Positions 8,180 to 17,241 of a stretch of DNA of 47,826 bases are shown one piece after another (position 1 is the stretch's first letter; each line of letters opens with the position of its first letter). The stretch is from assembly GCA_903870015.1 (NCBI GenBank), contig CAIQBE010000044.1:1-47826 (forward strand), in the 5' to 3' direction. The notes below the pieces were generated by a model. That model was not told the origin of the DNA, ran no database searches, and saw nothing but the letters and a program-made list of their open reading frames with translations. The stretch is from an uncultured Thiotrichales bacterium (GTDB taxonomy: Bacteria; Pseudomonadota; Gammaproteobacteria; Francisellales; CACEW01). Both the position numbers and the translations under genes were made by a program.

Positions 8180-9481
8180 TTAACACACCGCCCAGGCGGG
8201 TAAAAAATAAATCCTTTTTTCGGCATCATAGCGAAACTCGCCGCGATAAATGTAAAAGGCATAATCAAGCTGCTCTTGCTGCATCAGTGTTTGTAAGTTT
8301 TTTACTTTCTTAGCCTCTGGCGTCATGCCATAGGTCACCTCAAACAAAAAAGTATGGGGCTTTTTGATCACGACAAAATCAACCTCCTGCCCGCCTGAAC
8401 TGCGCCAGTAATAAACCCCTGTTTTTACCACTGCTGTATCCAGGGCTACTTTTAACTCTTTTAAAAACCAATTTTCAAAGCGATGGCCTATTTGCCCGCT
8501 TTTACTTAATAACTCAAAGTCATAACTACCGTAAAAATAAGTGAGCAAGCCATTATTTAGCAAGTAGGCTTTGGGAGATTTCACCACACGCTTTAACGTA
8601 CTAGGAATAAAAGGAAAGATCTCTTCATAAAATAAGGTTGCCTCCAGATAACCACTATATTTTTTGATTGTTTCCCTATGCCCACCTAATGCATTGCTAA
8701 GCTTAGAGTAGTCCCTCTGTGAGCCTGTCTGTGCTGCAATGATCTCAATCAGATCATGATATAATTTTAAATTATCAATTTTTTGAATGGCTCTAACATC
8801 CCGCTCCAAATAGGTTTGGAGATAGTTAACGATATAGCGCAAACGCTCTTGAGGCTCTTGTAATTTTAACACTTCTGGCAGGCCGCCCCAGATTAACTCT
8901 GTTTGTAGCGCTGCCTCAAGATCTGCGCGCAAAGGTGCTAAGGTTTCGATAATCACGGGCAAATCTGCAAAATCCTCTTTAAATATAGCGTCCAACAATG
9001 AAACACCAGGTATTTGCCTTTGCAAACCCAAGGCTTCTTTAATCGTAAATTCACGCAAATAAAATAACTCAATGCGCCCAGCCAAAGTTTCTGCGCTAAG
9101 CTCATGTAAATCCAAAAGCGAGGACCCTGTCAGAATAAACTTCAGGCAATTTTGATCCTTGTACTGATCATATAGGAGCTTTATGCCATCAAACAGCATC
9201 GGCATTTTTTGGACTTCATCAATAAAAACCCAAATTTTTTCATCGCCTAATTTGCAGCGCGTAGATTCCTCAATCACACGCCCTAGGCTTTTTTCTATGA
9301 TGGTTCTCTGATGACCTACACTATCCATGTTGAGCTCACACCACTTCCAAGTAGAATTTTGTTCACGAAAATGACTGACAAGCGTTGACTTACCCACACG
9401 ACGAGGACCGAGCAATGCCGTAATAAAAGGCTTCTGAAATGAGGCTAAAATTTCTTTTTCATTCTTTCGACCGCTATACAT
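8180..9481 (-). CDS. AAA ATPase with DUF4143 C-terminal domain
   Basis: A 433-residue ATP-binding protein of the DUF4143 type. Walker A is GPRRVGKST (25-33), Walker B is WVFIDEVQK (84-92), and the family sensor FILTGSS is at 115-121, with LAGR soon after. The DUF4143 region covers about 210-430 and ends in a PD-(D/E)XK-like pattern: EVDFVV, then FLFEVTYG, where the usual EVK has become EVT. The family is common in host-associated bacteria and archaea, and its biological role is not settled; relatives are often suspected to be toxin- or defence-like. It is preceded by a pair of direct repeats that may be an operator. A second, diverged member lies at 31569-32759. Confidence 0.85.
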   Translation of the reverse strand: MYSGRKNEKEILASFQKPFITALLGPRRVGKSTLVSHFREQNSTWKWCELNMDSVGHQRTIIEKSLGRVIEESTRCKLGDEKIWVFIDEVQKMPMLFDGIKLLYDQYKDQNCLKFILTGSSLLDLHELSAETLAGRIELFYLREFTIKEALGLQRQIPGVSLLDAIFKEDFADLPVIIETLAPLRADLEAALQTELIWGGLPEVLKLQEPQERLRYIVNYLQTYLERDVRAIQKIDNLKLYHDLIEIIAAQTGSQRDYSKLSNALGGHRETIKKYSGYLEATLFYEEIFPFIPSTLKRVVKSPKAYLLNNGLLTYFYGSYDFELLSKSGQIGHRFENWFLKELKVALDTAVVKTGVYYWRSSGGQEVDFVVIKKPHTFLFEVTYGMTPEAKKVKNLQTLMQQEQLDYAFYIYRGEFRYDAEKRIYFLPAWAVC

Positions 9482-9517
9482 AAGGACCCTGCGCTATTTT
9501 TGCAATTTTAACATCTT

Positions 9518-9562
9518 AATGTACAAATTACAATGAAATATTCACATCACAATGTACATATT
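9518..9562. promoter_or_regulatory. Direct repeats upstream of the first AAA ATPase
   Basis: AATGTACAAATT (9518-9529) and AATGTACATATT (9551-9562) match at 11 of 12 positions and are 33 bp apart, about three helical turns. They sit 37-81 bp upstream of the ATPase start. An outer inverted pair TTTTTGCAAT / ATTGCAAAAA surrounds them. This looks like a repressor site, perhaps for autoregulation. Confidence 0.4.
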
Positions 9563-9590
9563 GCAAAAAATCCAGAAACACCCAGTTTAA

Positions 9591-10181
9591 TCAATCACTT
9601 AAAACATGCACAAGCGCGGCTTTCACCTGCCAAACAGTCACATCAGCGACAAAATCAGCCATTTGCGTCACCGCTAAATTCTCATAACCACAGGGATTGA
9701 TATCGCTAAAAGGCTTTAAGTCCATATTGATATTCAGCGCCAAGCCGTGATAGGTAAAGCCATGCTTGACCCGCAAACCGATGGAGCAAATTTTAGCGTG
9801 ATCGACATAAACACCCGGACGGCCTTTTTCACACGTTGCATTGATACCAAACTCTTTTAACACATTGATAATTTTTGCCTCTAGATCACAGACAAATTCG
9901 GCAATGCCTTTTTTCTTGCGCCTTAAATCAAATAAACAATAGACCATGAGCTGCCCCGGGCCATGATAGGTAACTTGACCGCCACGATCCGTGTGTTCGA
10001 TGGGGATATCATACGCATTTAGAATATGCTTAGCGTCGGCGTGTCGGCCCAAGGTAAACACAGGAGGATGCTCGCAGAGCCATAGCTCATCAGGGGTATC
10101 GGCATTACGATTTTCGGTAAAAGCCTGCATTTGCGCCAAGGCTTCACCATACTGAATTAAATGTAAATCTTTAATAATCAC
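9591..10181 (-). CDS. lipB: Lipoyl(octanoyl) transferase
   Basis: Transfers octanoate from acyl carrier protein to the lipoyl domains of 2-oxoacid dehydrogenases and the glycine cleavage H protein. The 196 residues contain GGQVTYHGPGQLMVY (67-81), the catalytic lysine K130 in HAKICSIGLR, TYHGLALN, and the catalytic cysteine C164 in INPCGYE. The start codon is GTG, sharing one base with the ybeD stop codon (TAGTG), so translation is probably coupled. lipA is not adjacent. The length is typical. Confidence 0.95.
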   Translation of the reverse strand: MIIKDLHLIQYGEALAQMQAFTENRNADTPDELWLCEHPPVFTLGRHADAKHILNAYDIPIEHTDRGGQVTYHGPGQLMVYCLFDLRRKKKGIAEFVCDLEAKIINVLKEFGINATCEKGRPGVYVDHAKICSIGLRVKHGFTYHGLALNINMDLKPFSDINPCGYENLAVTQMADFVADVTVWQVKAALVHVLSD

Positions 10182-10453
10182 TACAGCACCATCTTGACGC
10201 CAGGAATTTTGGTTAGGCGCTGATAGAGCTTATCTAATTGCTCGCGCGACTCCGCGGTAAAGATCACGGTAATCGACAAATACTTTTCCCCCGTGCTTAA
10301 GCGCTCGCTCCATTCAGTTTTCGCAATATCAATGCCTTCATCAATAAACGCTTGCTTAATCAACGCCTTTAAATCACCCTGCTTTTCACCCATGATTTTA
10401 ATCGGGAATGGGCATGGAAACTGAAATAATGCATCTAATTCTTGTTGCGCCAT
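10181..10453 (-). CDS. ybeD: DUF493 / YbeD family protein
   Basis: A 90-residue protein of the DUF493 (YbeD) family, an ACT-like small domain placed next to lipB in many Proteobacteria. The sequence has the family's opening FQFPCPFPIKIMGE and ends with the typical beta strand IPGVKMVL. Its role is not established; linkage to lipB suggests a part in lipoylation. It overlaps lipB by one base and is the first gene of the two-gene unit. The start is the first ATG after an AT-rich leader. Confidence 0.92.
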   Translation of the reverse strand: MAQQELDALFQFPCPFPIKIMGEKQGDLKALIKQAFIDEGIDIAKTEWSERLSTGEKYLSITVIFTAESREQLDKLYQRLTKIPGVKMVL

Positions 10454-10562
10454 CTTATATCTTTGCCTGAGTTCATTTACGCTTATTCTACATGATTACG
10501 CATCGTCCTGTACATCCTCGTCGATAATCTGTAAAATAAGACCTTTAAAAATAAGGATTGTC

Positions 10563-11201
10563 ATGGCTGATTACGAACTGAATGACCATGATCGCGCAGA
10601 GATCGTCAAACGATTTTTTCTCCGCTATGGTTATATTATTCTGATTACTTTGATTTTATGCGCTGTTGCTATGGGCGTTCAGGCTTTGTGGCAAAATCAT
10701 CAGCAAAATAGAAACCAAGCGGCTTCTAATGCCTATCAGGCCCTGACTGTGAGCATGCAAAACGGCGCTAAGCCTGAGGTTATTTCTGCAGGAGCTAATC
10801 AAATTGTTGCCAACTACCCTGATACTGCCTACGCCAGTCTTGCTCAAATGAACTTAGCCCAAATTGCCGTTACCCAAAATAACTTAAGCTTGGCTGAATC
10901 CACTTTAACGGCTGATCTTAAAAACAATCACAGCAATGATCTTGCTCCGATTATCACGCTACGTTTGGCACGCGTGCTCTTGGCCGAAAACAAAGCTACT
11001 GAGGCATTAAAAATTCTTCAAGACCCGCCCAAGGGTTATGTTTCCGCTTATAGCTTACTTATGGGCGATGCTAATGTACAGCTCAATAATAGACTCGCGG
11101 CTAAAGATAACTATCAAAAAGGCCTGATTGCTGCAGGGGACACTAATCCTTTGATCACACAGCTATTAACCGAGCGACTCAATCATTTAAATGTGAATTA
11201 A
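10563..11201 (+). CDS. yfgM: YfgM-like periplasmic TPR protein
   Basis: A 212-residue single-pass inner-membrane protein. It has a charged cytoplasmic N-terminus, a membrane helix at about 21-43, and a periplasmic tetratricopeptide-like region (about 55-210). YfgM works with the periplasmic chaperone PpiD at the SecYEG translocon and has been linked to stress signalling in E. coli. The gene order yfgM-bamB-der is the classical one and supports the call. ATAAGGA stands seven bases before the ATG. The gap to bamB is 12 bp. Confidence 0.93.
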   Translation: MADYELNDHDRAEIVKRFFLRYGYIILITLILCAVAMGVQALWQNHQQNRNQAASNAYQALTVSMQNGAKPEVISAGANQIVANYPDTAYASLAQMNLAQIAVTQNNLSLAESTLTADLKNNHSNDLAPIITLRLARVLLAENKATEALKILQDPPKGYVSAYSLLMGDANVQLNNRLAAKDNYQKGLIAAGDTNPLITQLLTERLNHLNVN

Positions 11202-11213
11202 GGCTTTAGTATT

Positions 11214-12365
11214 ATGATTAAAAATTGTTTACGCATTCTTGCTTTGGTCGGTGTATTTAGCATTCTTGTCGGTTGCGACAAGGATAACACCCCTGCGCCT
11301 ACGCCCCTATCCAAAATGGCACCTGATGCCTTACAGCTTAATGTAGCATGGTCACTAAACCCAACCAATGGCGCTGATTCACGTTACGTTACAATTGGCT
11401 CTGGTATGAGCAGCAATGTTTTGGTAAGCGCTGGTGTGAATGGCTCTGTTGTCGCGATTGATGCAGATAAAGGCAAAGAATTATGGCATATCTCATTGCC
11501 TGCACCCGTGAGCGCTACCCCAGCATTGAATGACACCGCAGTTTTTGCCACGACTTTTAATGGTTACCTATATGCTCTTAAACAAAGCAATGGCCAAGTG
11601 TTATGGAGAGTTGAGCTCCCCAGCTCAGTGTTGGGCTCGCCCGCAGCTACCGATGATGTCGTGATTGTCCATTGTCATGATGGCTCGGTTGAGGCTTATG
11701 CTGCTGATACCGGCCGCGTACTCTGGTCTTTTAATGCCAATGTACCGCCACTGACACTTTATGCAGGTAGCAGCCCTTTAATTAATAATGGCAAGGTTTT
11801 TGTAGGCTTTGCCAATGGCCAAGTCACTGCTTTTGATTTATATCAAGGCACCGCACTGTGGCAATCTCCGGTTGCCCTGCCCAGCAGCCCTTATGCTGTC
11901 GGCAACATGGTCGATGTGACTGCCAACCCTATCTTTGATAATAATGCGATTTTTACTGTAGCTTATCACGGTAACATTATGGCACTTAACACGACCAATG
12001 GCAGCATTATTTGGGGCGCAACGGTTTCATCCTATCAAACCCCTTCTGTGGCTAGCATGCGCGTTGCTGTGACCGATGAAACTGGCAAGGTGATTCTCTA
12101 TGATGAATCCTCAGGCCAGGAGCTCTGGGAACAAAAAGATTTACTGTATCGTTTTGTCAGCCCACCTGCGATTTTTGGCAACTCTGTTATTGTCGGTGAT
12201 TATGCTGGCTATGTACATTTCCTGTCTTTAACCGATGGTTCGCCCTTGGCGCGCATTAATGTCGATAGCAAAGGAATTCGCGCACAACCTTTAATTTACG
12301 GAAATACCATCATTATTACCACAAATAGTGGTAAGATTGTCGCACTAGAGATTAAAGGGTCATAA
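11214..12365 (+). CDS. bamB: Outer membrane assembly lipoprotein BamB
   Basis: A 383-residue beta-propeller lipoprotein that helps BamA fold proteins into the outer membrane. The signal peptide ends in the lipobox LVGC with the lipidated cysteine C21. The mature part has repeated PQQ-like blades of the form G.(V/L).A.(D/N)...G...W, for example GSVVAIDADKGKELW, GYLYALKQSNGQVLW and GSVEAYAADTGRVLW. AAGG lies upstream of the ATG. It is followed four bases later by der, and the stop codon is close to the der ribosome binding site. Confidence 0.96.
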   Translation: MIKNCLRILALVGVFSILVGCDKDNTPAPTPLSKMAPDALQLNVAWSLNPTNGADSRYVTIGSGMSSNVLVSAGVNGSVVAIDADKGKELWHISLPAPVSATPALNDTAVFATTFNGYLYALKQSNGQVLWRVELPSSVLGSPAATDDVVIVHCHDGSVEAYAADTGRVLWSFNANVPPLTLYAGSSPLINNGKVFVGFANGQVTAFDLYQGTALWQSPVALPSSPYAVGNMVDVTANPIFDNNAIFTVAYHGNIMALNTTNGSIIWGATVSSYQTPSVASMRVAVTDETGKVILYDESSGQELWEQKDLLYRFVSPPAIFGNSVIVGDYAGYVHFLSLTDGSPLARINVDSKGIRAQPLIYGNTIIITTNSGKIVALEIKGS

Positions 12366-12368
12366 GCC

Positions 12369-13787
12369 ATGCTACCAGTTGTTGCCTTAGTGGGCCGCCC
12401 CAATGTCGGAAAATCGACACTTTTTAACGCATTAACCAATAGCCGAAAGGCTTTGGTTGCCGACGAGCCTGGCGTGACACGCGATCGCCAGTATGGCGAA
12501 GTCATTTCAGGTGACAAGCCTTTTATCGTTATTGACACTGGCGGCCTCGTGAGCAAAGCCCATGGTATGGCTGAGCTGATTTTCAAAAATGCTGAAATCG
12601 CCCTGAACGAAGCCGATTTTATTTACTTTATCGTTGATGCTAAAAATGGCGTCACCCCTGAGGATCAACATATTGCCGCGTTTTTGCGTAAGCTTAACAA
12701 GCCTTTGCTTGTGGTCGTAAATAAAATTGATGGCAAAGATCCTGATCTTATCTCCGGTGAGTTTTATGCCTTGGGCCTAGGCGAGCCCATGGGAATTTCG
12801 GCAGTGCATCGTGAATACTTAAGCTCTCTGATCGATCACACGGTTGAAGCCCTTGAGACCTTGCCGATTTCTGACGCCCCTCCCCTTGATTTGCGTGGTA
12901 TCAAAATTGCCCTTGTTGGCCGCCCTAATGTCGGTAAATCAACGCTCACCAATCGCATGTTAGGCGAAGAACGAGTGATTGCAAGCGACATTCCCGGTAC
13001 CACGCGCGATAGTATTTATATCCCTTTCACCCATCACGGCGAAGAATATACTCTGATTGATACCGCAGGCGTACGCCGCCGCGGCCGTATTTCTGAGGTC
13101 GTCGAAAAATTCTCGGTGATCAAAACCCTGCAAGCGATTCGTGATGCTTCTGTCGTTATCTTTTTGATTGATGCGCAAGAGGGCTTAACCGACCAAGACA
13201 TGCATTTATTAGGCTTTGTGATTGATGCTGGCCGCTCTATCGTCATTGCCATTAATAAATGGGATGGCTTAAGCACCGACCAAAAAGATAATGTAAAAAT
13301 GGAGCTTGAGCGGCGTTTAGCCTTTGTTGATTATGCCGAATCTTTTTTTATCTCTGCACTGCATGGGACCAATGTTGGGCATTTGTTTGATGCGGTTCAA
13401 CGCGCGTATAAAGCGGCAACACAAGAACTTTCAACCCCAAAACTTACAGAACTCTTAGAGCAAGCGCTCTTTGAACACAACCCTCCCATGGTGCAAGGCC
13501 GACGCATCAAGCTCAAATATGTCCACTGCGGCGGCCATAATCCGCCAACGCTTGTTGTGCACGGTAATCAATTACAAAACTTGCCCGGCAGCTATTTACG
13601 CTATTTAGAGAAGTTTTTCCGTAAGGCTTTAAAAATGGTGGGGACACCCATTCGCTTTGAATGCAAAACCTCATCTAATCCATATGCTGGAAAAAAAGAA
13701 AAGCTGACCACGCGTCAACAGCATAGCGGCCGTAAATTGCAAAAGACCTTGGATCATTCTTCGTCAAAAAAACGCATACACAAATGA
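12369..13787 (+). CDS. der: Ribosome assembly GTPase Der (EngA)
   Basis: A 472-residue tandem GTPase needed for maturation of the 50S ribosomal subunit. G domain 1 starts with GRPNVGKST at residues 8-16. G domain 2 repeats GRPNVGKST at about 184-192. Each has its DTGG or DTAG switch and a (N/I)NK(I/W)D guanine site. The KH-like C-terminal domain follows, then a basic tail ending in SSKKRIHK. The length is typical (E. coli 490). Its stop overlaps the next start as ATGA. Confidence 0.97.
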   Translation: MLPVVALVGRPNVGKSTLFNALTNSRKALVADEPGVTRDRQYGEVISGDKPFIVIDTGGLVSKAHGMAELIFKNAEIALNEADFIYFIVDAKNGVTPEDQHIAAFLRKLNKPLLVVVNKIDGKDPDLISGEFYALGLGEPMGISAVHREYLSSLIDHTVEALETLPISDAPPLDLRGIKIALVGRPNVGKSTLTNRMLGEERVIASDIPGTTRDSIYIPFTHHGEEYTLIDTAGVRRRGRISEVVEKFSVIKTLQAIRDASVVIFLIDAQEGLTDQDMHLLGFVIDAGRSIVIAINKWDGLSTDQKDNVKMELERRLAFVDYAESFFISALHGTNVGHLFDAVQRAYKAATQELSTPKLTELLEQALFEHNPPMVQGRRIKLKYVHCGGHNPPTLVVHGNQLQNLPGSYLRYLEKFFRKALKMVGTPIRFECKTSSNPYAGKKEKLTTRQQHSGRKLQKTLDHSSSKKRIHK

Positions 13788-14134
13788 CTATGACTGATAC
13801 TTTTCAACCGGTGATTGATAAACTCGGCCTCGCGCATTTTAAAAGGCATATTTTTATCTGTGCTGATTCCTCCAAAAATAAATGTTGCACCCAAGAAGTC
13901 GGCACTGAAGCCTTTGAATATCTCAAAAATCGTCTGGATGAATTAGGCTTATCGGGCCAAGGCGGGATATTGCGCACTAAGGCTAATTGCTTACGCTTTT
14001 GCAAGCAAGGACCCATTGCGGTAGTTTATCCCGAAGGTATTTGGTATCACTCTTGTACGCCCCTGGTTTTAGAACGCATTATCCAGGAGCATTTAATTAA
14101 CGATCAGCCGGTTGCTGAGTTTAGGATACTTTAG
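13784..14134 (+). CDS. Thioredoxin-like [2Fe-2S] ferredoxin
   Basis: A 116-residue protein of the thioredoxin-fold 2Fe-2S ferredoxin family. Likely cluster ligands are C26 (FICADSS), C34 or C35, and C69/C73 in [11 protein letters not shown]. It overlaps der by 4 bp (ATGA), with a second possible start two codons on. A similar (2Fe-2S) ferredoxin follows der or other house-keeping genes in several gammaproteobacteria. The electron partner is not known. Its 3' end overlaps the convergent lbtU gene by 4 bp. Confidence 0.88.
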   Translation: MTMTDTFQPVIDKLGLAHFKRHIFICADSSKNKCCTQEVGTEAFEYLKNRLDELGLSGQGGILRTKANCLRFCKQGPIAVVYPEGIWYHSCTPLVLERIIQEHLINDQPVAEFRIL

Positions 14135-15381
14135 AAATATGCCGTCACGTCTAAGGTACCGGTATAACTGTTCTGACCGGTGTATAGCTGCGCGGTTACA
14201 AATTCAGGCCCGATCCACACATTGTGGAAGAACTGCCCTTGAATACTCGTGAGCCACTGTGATTGAATCCCTGCATTCGTTTTTAAACTACTAGGAATAT
14301 CGGCATTGTAAGTCATTTGTATATTATTCATATTGACAGTTTGGCTATAGCTGAGCTGGAATTTTGTAGGGATATCGTGAACCTTAAAATTACTTTGCTC
14401 GCCCAACATCCATGCGCTCATGACTCCTGTACTGTGCCCCCCTTGCATTGCACCACCGACGGTACTCACATACTCAGCCAATAAGGTAAAGTAGGCAGGT
14501 CCAATACTCGCATTAATGTCATAAGCGCCATTGGTTGCACTTGATAAATTATTGGGGCCACTTGCACCTGTCCCATAGGCCTTACCCAAGCCTGAGTTAG
14601 AACCACTAACATCACTCATGTATCCTGCGCCAAAACTCATGCCAATACCATTCCAGGTCTTTTGCGCAATCGCATTAGCCAGATAGTTAATACTACTAGA
14701 GCCCGCTACACCCGTATTGCTGTAAATACCAGTATTTACAATTAACCAATTATTGCTAAAGTTGGCGATGACTTGATTCGTTGTAGACACCCGGAACATA
14801 TTGGTTGTCAAAGCATTACTCCAGGGACCATTTCCTGAAAAGTTACCAAAAGGCAAATAGTTGGCACCGACCATTAATGAGAAGGGGCTTTTATTGAGAT
14901 TACCAAACATCAAAAATGCGCGCTCAATGCTAATAGAGCTTCCCACATTAGCAGGTTGCGCTTTTAGATTCACCAAGCCCGTAATGTAATCGTTAAAATT
15001 TACCATTGTCATTAAGTAAACTTTACTTAAAGATACATCTGAACCTTGTTGATAAGTGGAACCACCTTTTAATGGAATCTTATCCCCATCAGTATACTGT
15101 GCATCAGCTTCAATTTGACCGCCTATCACTACGGTGTTGTTCAATTGATTTTTAGCACGCAATACATTAATCGGCATTTGTACTTTTGACATTGCGGCTA
15201 ATGGATTTGCTGTATCTAGGCCAATAAAAGGCACGCTTGCATTAGACTGAGGAGTTTGTGAAGTGAGCTCTGCACTGATTTGATTTAATTGGCTTTGGAT
15301 ATTCGCCATGGTCGTATTGACATCATCCGCGTAGGCACTCGCAGTGATAAAACTTAATACAGCAATCGCAATTTTTTTCAT
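14131..15381 (-). CDS. lbtU: LbtU-family siderophore porin
   Basis: An outer-membrane beta-barrel protein like Legionella LbtU (DUF3573), which takes up the siderophore legiobactin without TonB. I start at MKKIAIAV, which has AAGGA six bases upstream, giving 416 residues; the longer frame upstream has no ribosome binding site. A signal peptide ends at SAYA. A short coiled coil ([16 protein letters not shown]) follows, as in LbtU. The barrel has alternating strands and a terminal aromatic F (VTAYF). Substrate specificity is an inference. A siderophore-uptake partner (LbtA/B/C) is not in the window. The first part of the gene sits 93 bp after yqeY. Confidence 0.82.
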   Translation of the reverse strand: MKKIAIAVLSFITASAYADDVNTTMANIQSQLNQISAELTSQTPQSNASVPFIGLDTANPLAAMSKVQMPINVLRAKNQLNNTVVIGGQIEADAQYTDGDKIPLKGGSTYQQGSDVSLSKVYLMTMVNFNDYITGLVNLKAQPANVGSSISIERAFLMFGNLNKSPFSLMVGANYLPFGNFSGNGPWSNALTTNMFRVSTTNQVIANFSNNWLIVNTGIYSNTGVAGSSSINYLANAIAQKTWNGIGMSFGAGYMSDVSGSNSGLGKAYGTGASGPNNLSSATNGAYDINASIGPAYFTLLAEYVSTVGGAMQGGHSTGVMSAWMLGEQSNFKVHDIPTKFQLSYSQTVNMNNIQMTYNADIPSSLKTNAGIQSQWLTSIQGQFFHNVWIGPEFVTAQLYTGQNSYTGTLDVTAYF

Positions 15382-15473
15382 GAAGCATCCTTGTTTATTG
15401 ACTAATTTCGCTTTTGATTTTAACAAATTTTTGTCAAAATAGAATGGCGTCATTGTGGCAACTTTTACATAAA

Positions 15474-15926
15474 CTATTGCAATAAATTTTTAATTTTTTG
15501 GCTAACGACACCCATATCGGCACGCCCCTGAACTTGTGCTTTTAGAATGGCCATTACTTTGCCCATGTCTTGAATACCTGCGGCGCCCACTTGTTTGATG
15601 GCATCTTGAATTAACGTCGTAATTTCATCTTCACTTAAGGCCGCGGGCAGATACGTCTGAATTAAATCAATTTCAAAACTTTCTTGGGCGACTAAATCTT
15701 GGCGATTAGCGAGCTCGTACTGCCTCACTGATTCGCGGCGTTGTTTGATCATTTTATCTAAAATAACTAAGACGTCGTTATCTACAAGCTCGATGCGCTC
15801 ATCTACTTCTTTTTGTTTAATGGCGGCGGTGATTAAACGAATGGCTTGCAATTTCGCTTTGTTTTGCTCGCGCATGCATTGCTTCATGTCTTCGATAATT
15901 TTTGCTTTAAGTGCGCAATCTGCCAT
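15474..15926 (-). CDS. yqeY: GatB/YqeY domain-containing protein
   Basis: A 150-residue helical protein of the GatB/YqeY family, related to the tRNA-contacting tail of the amidotransferase subunit GatB. Family features are RLI..AIKQKEVD near residue 30, RRESVRQY in the middle, and the end pattern DMGKVM..LK...GRADMG.VS. The start at MADCAL is preferred because AAGGA is eight bases upstream, whereas the ATG two codons earlier is only two bases from it. In many genomes yqeY lies between rpsU and dnaG; here it follows ftsQ. Function is not firmly known. Confidence 0.92.
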   Translation of the reverse strand: MADCALKAKIIEDMKQCMREQNKAKLQAIRLITAAIKQKEVDERIELVDNDVLVILDKMIKQRRESVRQYELANRQDLVAQESFEIDLIQTYLPAALSEDEITTLIQDAIKQVGAAGIQDMGKVMAILKAQVQGRADMGVVSQKIKNLLQ

Positions 15927-15981
15927 GTTCATAGTCCTTTTGAGGTGTGCGGGTATTATACATCACTGTGCGCCAAAATTA

Positions 15982-16938
15982 CTAGTGAGCAGGGGCCCAA
16001 ACCACTGTAAAACCATGGGGATAGCGCAAATCAATATTAGTCGGTACTTGGCCTGGGGGCGCATTTTTCATGAGCGTAGGATACGTGTTTAAAAAGTTGC
16101 CGACGCGATTGACCAAATCGTTCTTACCTAAAACAATCCAGGTTTGATGATTAATCTCGACCTGCCAGTCGCCATTAGGTAGCAAACCAAAACCCGTTAC
16201 ATTAAGATTTAGTTCGTTAAAGACAGGGGTCAAACTTTCTAACATAGCAAGCATGGGCTTAACGTAATTAATATCGCCTTGCAACATAGGTACATCCGTC
16301 AAGGCCGTGCTATCATCATTAGGAGGAAACATTGAGCCATCGGCTGCCAATAACTGATTATTTAATTCCGCAATGGCTGTTTTTTCACGTACGACAACCC
16401 GAATTTTATTGGGATATACCCGCCAAATACTGGCGTCTTGAACGCCTGGTATTTGCTCTATCGCACGCTCGGCTTCTAACTCTGGCATACCAAATAAGCC
16501 TTTTTGCACATAGGGAATTAAAGCGACTTGAATATCCCCTGACTTCACGTATTGATAAGTCCCCATTACTTCGACTTTTTCAATCGGATACATCCCAGGG
16601 GTGGATAAATAATTCCAGATGAAATGATAGGCGGTGCTAAAAATAATGATTCCAGCAAAGATAATGCTTAGGCTTATCTTTGCACGACGGCGCATGCGCT
16701 CTTCTTTGAGCATGCCTTTGAAATCATTAATTTTATCGCCAATGTCTCCAGTTAGCTCTTTTGACAACTCGACGGAGTCTTTTAACACCCTACCACTGAC
16801 AGGCCCCACTTGTGCCAATGCTGGCTTTACCTGTGCCAAAGCCGCTTTAGATTTTTCAATGGAAAAATCAATGGACTTATCCAGAGATTTTCGCAACATA
16901 GCACGCTTTTGTGGCTGGGTCTGATCTTCTGTGGTCAT
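15982..16938 (-). CDS. ftsQ: Cell division protein FtsQ
   Basis: A 318-residue bitopic division protein. The cytoplasmic N-terminus is unusually long (about 85 residues, with an [15 protein letters not shown] repeat-like stretch and a basic RMRRRAK end). The membrane helix is at about 88-108. A POTRA domain covers about 117-187 ([15 protein letters not shown] to [10 protein letters not shown]), and the FtsQ beta domain follows with [11 protein letters not shown], then DVPMLQG. In E. coli it bridges FtsA/FtsW-side and FtsB/FtsL partners. It is not in a murein-division cluster here: yggX overlaps it upstream by ATGA and yqeY is 55 bp downstream. A second copy elsewhere cannot be ruled out. Confidence 0.85.
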   Translation of the reverse strand: MTTEDQTQPQKRAMLRKSLDKSIDFSIEKSKAALAQVKPALAQVGPVSGRVLKDSVELSKELTGDIGDKINDFKGMLKEERMRRRAKISLSIIFAGIIIFSTAYHFIWNYLSTPGMYPIEKVEVMGTYQYVKSGDIQVALIPYVQKGLFGMPELEAERAIEQIPGVQDASIWRVYPNKIRVVVREKTAIAELNNQLLAADGSMFPPNDDSTALTDVPMLQGDINYVKPMLAMLESLTPVFNELNLNVTGFGLLPNGDWQVEINHQTWIVLGKNDLVNRVGNFLNTYPTLMKNAPPGQVPTNIDLRYPHGFTVVWAPAH

Positions 16939-17201
16939 ACTTCTTTAAATCCTGAGGGTTTTTCCGACCCGGTTCCAAATAAAAATTTTTGCATTTCCGC
17001 TTTTAAAAAATCACGGGCACTTTGATCAAGCATATTCAATCGGTACTCATTAATCAAGGTGGTTTGATGTTTTAACCAGTCGCCCCATGCTTGTTTGGAG
17101 ATATTATCATATATTTTCTTGCCTAAATCACCTGGGTAGGTTTGAAAATCTAGCCCTTCTAGCTCTTGGTGTAGTTTTTGACATACAATTATTCTACTCA
17201 T
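16935..17201 (-). CDS. yggX: Probable Fe(2+)-trafficking protein YggX
   Basis: An 88-residue YggX-family protein linked to iron-sulfur cluster protection and iron trafficking. It begins with [10 protein letters not shown], with the invariant cysteine C7, and contains the family motifs [20 protein letters not shown] and [25 protein letters not shown] lies just upstream of this ATG, so I reject a start nine codons earlier. It overlaps ftsQ by 4 bp (ATGA). In E. coli yggX follows mutY, which is absent here. Confidence 0.95.
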   Translation of the reverse strand: MSRIIVCQKLHQELEGLDFQTYPGDLGKKIYDNISKQAWGDWLKHQTTLINEYRLNMLDQSARDFLKAEMQKFLFGTGSEKPSGFKEV

Positions 17202-17241
17202 ATTTATTTCCCTTAATAAAACAATCAATTTTTGCGTAGCG

